A stretch of 35,661 nucleotides of DNA from IMG/VR virus record IMGVR_UViG_3300042355_000985, positions 1-35,661 of that record; one strand, written 5' to 3'. Under the pieces are notes generated by a model. The model was not told the DNA's origin. It did not search any database and saw only the letters and a program-made list of their open reading frames with translations. Shown here one piece after another: positions 21,705 through 26,906 of this stretch (the stretch's first letter is position 1; each line of letters starts with the position of its first letter). This stretch comes from a virus. Position numbers and translations under genes: made by a program.

Positions 21705-21878
21705 CTAGGGTTTTGGTTTTTTCCGACGTTTGGGGCAGTCGGCACCCTGCGTGTGAGGAAGTGTGACACCTTGATACTTTTTTAAGAGCGCGTCCACATA
21801 TTTGCTGCGAGAAACGCCGCCGCGAGCGGCATCGAGTTCAGCAACGGCCTGCGGCGAGATTTCAACGGTCTTTTTCAT
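21705..21878 (-). CDS. Ribbon-helix-helix-like DNA-binding protein, 57 aa
   Basis: MKKTVEISPQAVAELDAARG and SRSKYVDALLKKY form the strand-helix-helix of an RHH protein, followed by a basic tail (CPKRRKKPKP). ATG at 21878 overlaps the preceding RHH gene by 17 bases, with a purine-rich AAGAAACAAGAG upstream. The shorter start is preferred over 21905 because the domain begins with MKKTV. Likely an antitoxin-type or phage repressor-type regulator. Confidence 0.65.
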   Translation of the reverse strand: MKKTVEISPQAVAELDAARGGVSRSKYVDALLKKYQGVTLPHTQGADCPKRRKKPKP

Positions 21879-22011
21879 GGCTCTTGTTTCTTTTTTCGGC
21901 GGCAATCAGCGTGCGGACGAACGTGCTGAAGTCATTAATTCCCCTGCGCTTGGCTTCGGCCATCGCCCACGCGTAGAGAGACTGATCCACGGTGATGGTG
22001 GTTCTCTTCAT
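21862..22011 (-). CDS. CopG-like ribbon-helix-helix protein, 49 aa
   Basis: Strand KRTTITVD, helix QSLYAWAMAEAKRRG and helix DFSTFVRTLIAAEKR fit a CopG-type RHH domain. ATG at 22011 (MKRTTITV) is the natural start; the longer frame runs back through the attP region. It is the first leftward gene next to attP, so it may set expression of the cluster and of the integrase. No Shine-Dalgarno is obvious. Confidence 0.7.
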   Translation of the reverse strand: MKRTTITVDQSLYAWAMAEAKRRGINDFSTFVRTLIAAEKRNKSHEKDR

Positions 22012-22053
22012 AAATGACGCGCGCTGATTGGGCACGCGACACACTCGCACACA

Positions 22054-22332
22054 ATGCCAACACTTGCCAATGTTACGGAGTATGATACCGCTGTGCTTGG
22101 CAGTTGTTGGCAGTGCTTTTGTAACCCATTGACCATTAGCGGCGGCCGCTCCCCTCGAAATCGAGCGTTGGGTTAAACCAACCGTGGGTTCGAATCCCAC
22201 CCCTTCCGCCACTTTTCTCTGTAAAAGCGGCACAAGCTCAGACACTTACGCCGCTCCAGTGTCTTTACTTGTCGCGGCTTTTCGTTTGCTAATGTTGGCA
22301 ATGGAGCGTAGGTTTTTGGCAATCTTGGCAAT
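22054..22332. repeat. Seven TTGGCA-type repeats flanking attP (candidate integrase arm sites)
   Basis: Copies of TTGGCA(A/G)T: inverted at 22064-22071 and a variant at 22054-22061, direct at 22097-22104, 22107-22114, 22295-22302, 22316-22323 and 22325-22332. Pairs are spaced 9-10 bp, one helical turn, and groups lie on both sides of the tRNA core. This is the layout of arm-type sites bound by tyrosine integrases. The right-hand group overlaps the start of the integrase gene, so binding could also repress it. Confidence 0.7.
22154..22211 (+). other. attP core: 3' part of a tRNA-Ser(CGA) gene
   Basis: From the anticodon loop CTCGAAA (22154-22160, anticodon CGA) through a long variable arm with TTGG/CCAA stem, a perfect T arm GTGGG-TTCGAAT-CCCAC (22184-22200), the acceptor strand CCCTTCC, discriminator G and CCA (22209-22211). 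The long variable arm and G73 identify tRNA-Ser. The 5' half of the tRNA is missing and the bases before the loop do not pair with the anticodon stem, so this is not a working tRNA but the identity block that rebuilds the host gene on integration. Confidence 0.85.
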
Positions 22333-23335
22333 GAGGAGCAACATTAACCCCGTAAGATTCCGAGTGCGCCGGGCCGATTGGAACAAAACTAACCCGTGGC
22401 TATGCGATTTTTTTGCCCACGGTCAGAGGGTGCGGCACTTTTTCCCCAGCGAGGAATTGGCGTGGGCGGAAGGCGCAAAGCTCACCGCCCGCGTGACCGA
22501 GAAAGGGACGCAATCCCTACGCAACCCGGATGGCCTGACGGTCAAAGGTGCCCTGCGGATGTTTGTGAACGAGGCCGATCCAGAGTCGGCCAGCCACGAG
22601 GAAAAGCTCGGCATTTTTGAACGAGCGTTTGGCAAGTCGTTCAGCGGACCCGTGGGCGACATCGAGGCCGTGGCCCTGCGGAAGTGGGTCAAGGGTCGCT
22701 CTGCCAATGGCAACACACAGGCCATGTATTTCCGCTACGCGAGGATGTTTTTCCGTTATCTCGCGGCCAATCGCCTAATCCCGCACGATCCCATGACGGC
22801 GGTTCCCGCGCCCAAGACCAAGCCTCGCCGCGACATCCTCACCCCTGCCCAGATGAAGGCGCTGCTGGCCTTGGACTTGCCCGACCATGTGCGCGCGTTG
22901 CTGCTCCTTGGCGGCTTTGCCGGGCTGCGAACTGAGGAGGTTGAGCGGATGGATTGGGCAAACGTAAATACTAAAACGGGCCAGATCCACGTCCCGCCCG
23001 GCGTGATGAAAGACAGCGGCGGATTCGATCAGCGCATTGTGGATTTCACCGAGCCGCTGAAACGGCGCAAAGCGTGGCTTGCCAAGCAATCGGGCAAGAT
23101 TATCCCCGTGGCCTCCGAAACCCTGCACACGCACCGCCGCCGCGCCTGTGCGCCTCTGCTGGCCGAATGGCCCGACAACTGCCTACGGCACAGCTTTGCC
23201 ACTTATCACTTGGGCCGCGCCAAGAATGCAGGACTGACGGCCTACCAGATGGGACACACCGACGCTCGCATGGTTCAAAAGGTATATGCCGTGCCCGCCG
23301 CCCTCGCTGACTGGAAGGCTTGGTGGGCTGTTTAG
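22292..23335 (+). CDS. int: Tyrosine recombinase integrase, 347 aa
   Basis: Integrates the phage at tRNA-Ser through attP directly upstream. The C-terminal catalytic domain shows the box I arginine in GFAGLRTEEVERMDW, a box II NCLRHSFATYHL, the MGHTD motif and the nucleophilic tyrosine in MVQKVYAV. The usual His of HxxR is Asn here. The N-terminal half (SHEEKLGIFERAFGKSF, TQAMYFRYARMFFRYL) is the SAM-like core-binding domain. The open frame extends back to 22184 but would lie within the tRNA remnant. ATG 22292, 22301 and 22331 are all possible and none has a Shine-Dalgarno; the TTGGCA repeats cover these starts. One of only four rightward genes. Confidence 0.9.
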   Translation: MLAMERRFLAILAMRSNINPVRFRVRRADWNKTNPWLCDFFAHGQRVRHFFPSEELAWAEGAKLTARVTEKGTQSLRNPDGLTVKGALRMFVNEADPESASHEEKLGIFERAFGKSFSGPVGDIEAVALRKWVKGRSANGNTQAMYFRYARMFFRYLAANRLIPHDPMTAVPAPKTKPRRDILTPAQMKALLALDLPDHVRALLLLGGFAGLRTEEVERMDWANVNTKTGQIHVPPGVMKDSGGFDQRIVDFTEPLKRRKAWLAKQSGKIIPVASETLHTHRRRACAPLLAEWPDNCLRHSFATYHLGRAKNAGLTAYQMGHTDARMVQKVYAVPAALADWKAWWAV

Positions 23336-23370
23336 CTGTCATAGCGTTTTGACACCCCGTTCGCCCATGC

Positions 23371-24111
23371 GTGGCGAACATCACACGAAAGTGGAAACGG
23401 TATGCGGCGGCAACTTGCTCCCACGGTTCAGACATCGACCCGAAGGCCCGCGAAGCGTTCCTGACTTTCCTCGACCGCTACAACCCGCACCAACGCATCC
23501 ACCTGGGCGATGCCATTGACCTCGCCTGCCTCCGCGCTGGCGCTCGACGCGACCCCGATGACCCCGACCGCGCTGAGTCCCTTATGGACGATCTGCTTGC
23601 CGGGCTCTCGTTCCTCCACGAGATGCGGCCCACCATGTATTTCCACGGCAACCACGAGGCCCGCGCCGTCTCTCTTGCCCATAGCGCCAATCAAGTCGTG
23701 GCCTATGCGGCGAGCGCGGTCATGGCGAAGATTCACGACAACCTCGCCAAATACAAAACCGAGATCATCCCCTATCGCGGCATGGCCCGCGACTCGGTGC
23801 GGTATCTGGGCGGCACGGCCTTCTTGCATGGCGCTTTGTTCAACGTCAGCGCGGCCCGCGACACGGCGGAAACCATCGGCGCGCATTGTGTCTTCGGCCA
23901 CACGCACCGGGTGGCGATGGAGCCCGCCCGCACCCATGCCGACGCCATCGGCTACAACATCGGATGCCTGGCTCGACTCGATATGGAGTATGCCGCAGGA
24001 CGGCGGCAAACCCTGGCATGGCGGCACGGCTTTGCTTACGGCGAATACTGCGACACGGCTTGCACAATCAATCTCGTCACCCTTTCCCCCCATTACCGCC
24101 TGCCCCTATGA
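23371..24111 (+). CDS. Calcineurin-like metallophosphoesterase, 246 aa
   Basis: Metal-binding motifs are in order: CSHGSDIDPKA near the N-terminus (where the family usually has D-x-H), RIHLGDAIDL, FHGNHEAR and CVFGHTHRVA. Phage proteins of this subgroup are known, with unknown substrate; they may hydrolyse nucleic acid ends, cyclic nucleotides or phosphoproteins. The GTG at 23371 is chosen because TTGACA (23349-23354) lies exactly 16 nt upstream, the same arrangement as in leftward genes; an ATG at 23367 is out of frame. First gene of the rightward cassette after the integrase. Stop overlaps the next ATG. Confidence 0.85.
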   Translation: MANITRKWKRYAAATCSHGSDIDPKAREAFLTFLDRYNPHQRIHLGDAIDLACLRAGARRDPDDPDRAESLMDDLLAGLSFLHEMRPTMYFHGNHEARAVSLAHSANQVVAYAASAVMAKIHDNLAKYKTEIIPYRGMARDSVRYLGGTAFLHGALFNVSAARDTAETIGAHCVFGHTHRVAMEPARTHADAIGYNIGCLARLDMEYAAGRRQTLAWRHGFAYGEYCDTACTINLVTLSPHYRLPL

Positions 24112-24362
24112 GCAAGCGCCCTGCCAGCCCCGACCCTGACCTCGCCGCATGGTGCGCCGCCCTCGCCACCCCGATTGTTGCCGATACCGTCCCGCCGGGC
24201 TGGTTCACTAGCCGCCGGCTCGCCAAAATGCTTGGCAAAAGTGAGTCGCGGATGGGTCACGTTCTTTGCCTAGCCGTGCTGGCTGGTCGCGCCGAGAAGC
24301 AGAGTTTCCGCATCACTTCGGGCCAAGTCACGCGGCCCGTGCCGCATTACCGCCTCAAATAG
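24108..24362 (+). CDS. Small winged-helix-like protein, 84 aa
   Basis: A flexible start (MSKRPASPDPDLAAWCAALA) is followed by a winged-helix-like core: GWFTSRRLAKMLGKSESRM, then a helix AVLAGRAEK and a strand-rich end VTRPVPHYRLK. ATG at 24108 overlaps the metallophosphoesterase stop (ATGA), so the two are translated together. It probably binds DNA; a regulator of the cassette is possible. Below the usual size for confident naming. Confidence 0.65.
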   Translation: MSKRPASPDPDLAAWCAALATPIVADTVPPGWFTSRRLAKMLGKSESRMGHVLCLAVLAGRAEKQSFRITSGQVTRPVPHYRLK

Positions 24363-24364
24363 TC

Positions 24365-24784
24365 ATGCGCTACACAATCCGCCGCGAGCTGACACCTGTG
24401 GCCGTGCTGCCGCTCGACCAAGAGTGCTTTCCCTCCGACCACCGGCCCGTGCTGGAAAACTCCCTCTGGTGGGTCGTCTGGCGCGGCAAGGAGCCTGTCG
24501 GCTACGCGGGACTGCGCGTCTGCGAGGGCGCGCAGAACAAAGGACTTGGCTTCCTGTCGCGGGCTGGCGTTATCCGCAAGCATCGCGGCCAAGGGTTACA
24601 GCGACGACTCATCCGGGCGCGGGAATCGGCGGCACGGTCTTTCGGATTGAGCGAGCTTGTGACTTACGTGGCGCATTGGAATTGCCCGTCGATCAATAGC
24701 CTCGTCGCTTGCGGGTATCGGTTCTATCGACCCGCGACAAAGTGGGGCGGGGCGTCTTCGGTGTATTTGCGTAAGGTGCTATGA
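24365..24784 (+). CDS. GNAT-family N-acetyltransferase, 139 aa
   Basis: Contains the acetyl-CoA-binding signature in GVIRKHRGQGLQRRLI (RxxGxG/A type) and the C-terminal AHWNCPSINSLVACGYRFY motif common in GNAT enzymes. It starts two bases after the previous stop, the third gene of the rightward cassette. GNATs acetylate amines of small molecules or proteins; similar phage genes can act on host proteins or defence components, but the substrate here is unknown. Confidence 0.8.
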   Translation: MRYTIRRELTPVAVLPLDQECFPSDHRPVLENSLWWVVWRGKEPVGYAGLRVCEGAQNKGLGFLSRAGVIRKHRGQGLQRRLIRARESAARSFGLSELVTYVAHWNCPSINSLVACGYRFYRPATKWGGASSVYLRKVL

Positions 24785-25018
24785 TGCTTTGGCGGTGCGG
24801 CGTTGAAGGAAACGCGACCAGACAATGGAGCGTTACAAAATACACGAATATGTAACAAGAGCGGGTGTCGAGCCCCGCCACCGCCACCAACGCCCCCGCT
24901 TTATACCCCTCGCCTGTATAGCCGCTTGGGCGCTATACCCGTGCGGGAACTTTTTCGACACGTCCCGCGAACCTGTCGATGCCATCGACACGTTGCCGCA
25001 GGCGCAAGCACGCTTGAA
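24785..25018. other. Intergenic region between convergent genes with several inverted and direct repeats
   Basis: Lies between the end of the rightward cassette and the end of the leftward lysis genes. It contains TATAGC/GCTATA (24917-24922, 24932-24937), a perfect 17-bp palindrome TGTCGATG-C-CATCGACA (24974-24990), and TCGACACGT repeated exactly 30 bp apart (24955-24963 and 24985-24993), with a further GTGTCGA at about 24869. A rightward frame at 24825-25127 is not convincing. The region may hold terminators or a protein-binding or replication site. Confidence 0.5.
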
Positions 25019-25180
25019 CTACCGCGCAGATTGTATGCGTTTGGGGCGGGGCATAGCCAAACGTCTCACAAAACGCCGCAGGCTGAACCGCCGCGCACGG
25101 CGATTCGGACTGATGCGCTCGACGTAGCCGATGCCGCCGCCAACTGGCGGATAGACAAAGCCAAGGTCATTGCTTCGCAT
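25019..25180 (-). CDS. Small basic protein, 53 aa, with the strongest ribosome-binding site in the window
   Basis: ATG at 25180 follows AAAGGAGGAACACC, a perfect Shine-Dalgarno with six-base spacing, 22 nt after the endolysin stop. The product starts MRSNDLGFVYPPVGGGIGY and ends in an Arg-rich stretch (RRARRFSLRRFVRRLAMPRP). It has no signal peptide or membrane helix. As last gene of the leftward transcript it may be a nucleic-acid-binding or membrane-perturbing peptide. The ribosome-binding site is the main evidence; no homologue is recognised. Confidence 0.6.
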   Translation of the reverse strand: MRSNDLGFVYPPVGGGIGYVERISPNRRARRFSLRRFVRRLAMPRPKRIQSAR

Positions 25181-25201
25181 GGTGTTCCTCCTTTCATGTT
25201 G

Positions 25202-25810
25202 TTAGCCCTGCCAATCTGCGTTCTTTCCGCGAACGTCCACATGGCAAAAGGTCTTGTAGCGGCCAATGCCGCCACGGAATAGCCCTTCTGCGCGCATTTC
25301 TTTGAGGATGCGGTGCAACGTGGCGGGCGAGCCAGAGAGATCAAGCGCCCCGCCCCTCATGTGGATGCTGGCGCTGGCTCCGCCGATGGCGCGGTTGTAG
25401 GCCGCGTTGCGGTAGGCCGAGTTGATCCGCAGCCCCTTGCCTAGCCTGTGCCGCGCCTCATCGGCAACCTTCGTCACAGCCAACAAGGACGGCCACAGGC
25501 TGCGCGGCGGGTCGCTGTTGAGTTGCAGCTTGGCATCCCGCGCGCCCCGATAAAACACTTCGTTAGCGGTGAAGTAGCGCACGCCCGCCTCATCGAGCAG
25601 CTTTTGAAAATCAGCCTTTGCGCCCGTGAGATTTTTTCCGGCGCTTGGCGGCTTCGCTTTGGAGTCGGTCGGTAACGGCGACGAGCACTTCGGACAAGTC
25701 GGTGGCGCTAAGTCGGCGGACAAGGGCAAGGGCGATTGATCGCCTATCGTCTGCAGGCCATTGAGAAATTCCACGAATGAGTTCTTGAACCATGCTGTAA
25801 TTGCTTTCAT
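25202..25810 (-). CDS. Peptidase M15 endolysin, 202 aa
   Basis: Cuts peptidoglycan peptides to release virions. The M15 zinc site is visible: SAYRNAAYNRAIGGA, SIHMRGGALDLSG (His and Asp ligands) and FCHVDVRG (second His). The N-terminal 60 residues are unusual, with CPKC and a Pro/Ser-rich linker, and overlap another open frame. No signal peptide, so export would need a holin. ATG at 25810 follows the upstream gene by seven bases with a weak ribosome-binding site. Confidence 0.85.
   Translation of the reverse strand: MKAITAWFKNSFVEFLNGLQTIGDQSPLPLSADLAPPTCPKCSSPLPTDSKAKPPSAGKNLTGAKADFQKLLDEAGVRYFTANEVFYRGARDAKLQLNSDPPRSLWPSLLAVTKVADEARHRLGKGLRINSAYRNAAYNRAIGGASASIHMRGGALDLSGSPATLHRILKEMRAEGLFRGGIGRYKTFCHVDVRGKNADWQG
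25611..25793 (-). CDS. Possible overlapping protein inside the endolysin gene, 60 aa
   Basis: A second frame fully inside the 5' part of the endolysin gene encodes MVQELIRGISQWPADDRRSI, helices (LSEVLVAVTDRLQSEAAK) and a basic tail. It looks more like a folded helical protein than the corresponding endolysin N-terminus. No Shine-Dalgarno precedes its ATG. It may be a real overprinted gene or chance; listed at low confidence. Confidence 0.3.
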   Translation of the reverse strand: MVQELIRGISQWPADDRRSIALALVRRLSATDLSEVLVAVTDRLQSEAAKRRKKSHGRKG

Positions 25811-25817
25811 CTGCTTG

Positions 25818-26003
25818 TTAAAATTCCACCCGCCCCCGCACCCCGATGAACGACAGTCCCCGGCGACCGAAGCGGACGACAGGCTGAAGCGAAGTGAGCA
25901 AGCGTGTGAGCAAGGGCCGCGTGTCAGCCCGCTTTGGCTTGGTGAAGATCGCGCGCAATGCTTCGCCGTTGATCGTCACGGGATAACGCGGCTCGCGCTT
26001 CAT
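25818..26003 (-). CDS. Small basic protein of the lysis region, 61 aa
   Basis: Starts MKREPRYPVTINGEALRAIF and ends with RFGRRGLSFIGVRGRVEF. No transmembrane helix. ATG at 26003 overlaps the lipoprotein stop (ATGA). Function unknown; the location between lipoprotein and endolysin suggests lysis or late regulation. Confidence 0.6.
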   Translation of the reverse strand: MKREPRYPVTINGEALRAIFTKPKRADTRPLLTRLLTSLQPVVRFGRRGLSFIGVRGRVEF

Positions 26004-26218
26004 TCCGGCAGGACGATCTTGTCGGCGTCGATAGCAGCTTGCGTCTCAGCCGCGCCCCACGGCTTCCAAAAAGTCACGAACCAGACTTGCTTGTCGAAGT
26101 CAGCCCCGCCCGTGAACTGCCAGCCGCTTTTGCCGAGCGGCAGGCCAGTGCCGCTCATCTGCGGCATTGAGGCGCAGCCCGCGCAGCAAAGCATCATTGC
26201 TGCGGCGATATGGCGCAT
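26000..26218 (-). CDS. Small lipoprotein of the lysis region, 72 aa
   Basis: MRHIAAAMMLCCAGCASMPQ is a short lipoprotein signal with lipobox CAGC, so the mature protein should be anchored through Cys15. The rest is Trp- and Gly-rich (GKSGWQFTGGADFDKQVWF). ATG at 26218 overlaps the holin-like stop as TAATG, fixing this start; the longer frame upstream would read through that gene. It could be an outer-membrane spanin component or a tail-linked lipoprotein; a spanin role is inferred from position and implies a Gram-negative host. Confidence 0.75.
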   Translation of the reverse strand: MRHIAAAMMLCCAGCASMPQMSGTGLPLGKSGWQFTGGADFDKQVWFVTFWKPWGAAETQAAIDADKIVLPE

Positions 26219-26388
26219 TAGTCTTTGCGAAACACTTCCCAGACGCCGATGGCCGCGATGACGAGAGCCGCCACGGAACTCCATTCCTCTGGCGAGAGCT
26301 TCCAGCCTGCGGCGGCGGCAAGCGTAGCCAGCCCGGCCCAGGTGCTTTTTTCTTTCAGTTTACCCAGCGCGGTCGATACGAGGTTCAT
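26218..26388 (-). CDS. Holin-like small membrane protein, 56 aa
   Basis: MNLVSTALGKLKEKSTWAGL leads into two hydrophobic stretches (AGLATLAAAAGWKL and VAALVIAAIGVWEVF) separated by a short polar turn SPEEWSS, ending in FRKD. Size and pattern fit a class II holin that would let the endolysin reach the wall. ATG at 26388 is preceded by a CCCCGCTTCGGGG hairpin and by TTGACA 14 nt upstream. Its stop is coupled to the lipoprotein start. Confidence 0.75.
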   Translation of the reverse strand: MNLVSTALGKLKEKSTWAGLATLAAAAGWKLSPEEWSSVAALVIAAIGVWEVFRKD

Positions 26389-26411
26389 GCCCCGAAGCGG
26401 GGTGTCAAAGC

Positions 26412-26906
26412 CTACCCGGCTAAGTCAGCAACAGCCTCCGCGCTCGCTTCCTCAAAGCTCGCCGCAGGACTTCCAAAGCTGGCCGCTGGCGCAGCGACAG
26501 GATTGAGCGCCCAGCCAAGCATCACGCCTTCAAGCCACGCCTTGCACGCGGTCATCTTCACGCCGAGGGGTTTGCCTGCTTGAAGCAGGGCCATTTCAAA
26601 ACGCTGGAGGGCAAGCGTCTGGTAAGGCGAGAAGTATTGGCTGACAGCCTGTTCGGCGGTGATCGTCGGCACAGGCGCAGGCGTTCCCTCCACCCACTGC
26701 CGCTCGACGCGATCTTCAAACCAGACCACATTGGGCTCCCATGACCCTGTTGCGGGCTTTGATATTTTTATGAGCGGCACTACCGTCTGCTGAACGCCGT
26801 CGATCTCTGGCACATCGCGGTAGTTGCCTTGGTCATCGGTGAGAAGCGAGACGAGTTGCTGTGACGGGACAAGGCCGACTGTTTTCGGGTTGGGATCAGT
26901 TTGCAT
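26412..26906 (-). CDS. Protein next to tail fibre, 164 aa, possible fibre accessory
   Basis: Starts MQTDPNPKTVGLVPSQQLVS at ATG 26906, overlapping the fibre gene by 11 bases. The middle is acidic and Trp-containing (GSWEPNVVWFEDRVERQWVEG); the C-terminus is Ala/Ser-rich. No chaperone or enzyme motif was recognised. Position immediately after the fibre suggests a fibre assembly or attachment role. An upstream start at 26921 is possible. Confidence 0.65.
   Translation of the reverse strand: MQTDPNPKTVGLVPSQQLVSLLTDDQGNYRDVPEIDGVQQTVVPLIKISKPATGSWEPNVVWFEDRVERQWVEGTPAPVPTITAEQAVSQYFSPYQTLALQRFEMALLQAGKPLGVKMTACKAWLEGVMLGWALNPVAAPAASFGSPAASFEEASAEAVADLAG

Noticed and set aside
22130-22211. Functional tRNA-Ser gene
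   Set aside because: Only the 3' part from the anticodon loop is present; the acceptor, D arm and 5' anticodon stem do not form, so it is an attP remnant.
22184-22291. Longer integrase starting at GTG 22184
   Set aside because: This start lies inside the tRNA T arm and the arm-site region; the family domain begins near the later ATGs.
24825-25127. Rightward frame of 100 codons after the GNAT gene
   Set aside because: It overlaps the repeat-rich gap and the small leftward gene with a perfect ribosome-binding site; its own upstream purines are 17 nt from the ATG and the sequence is not protein-like beyond one hydrophobic stretch.
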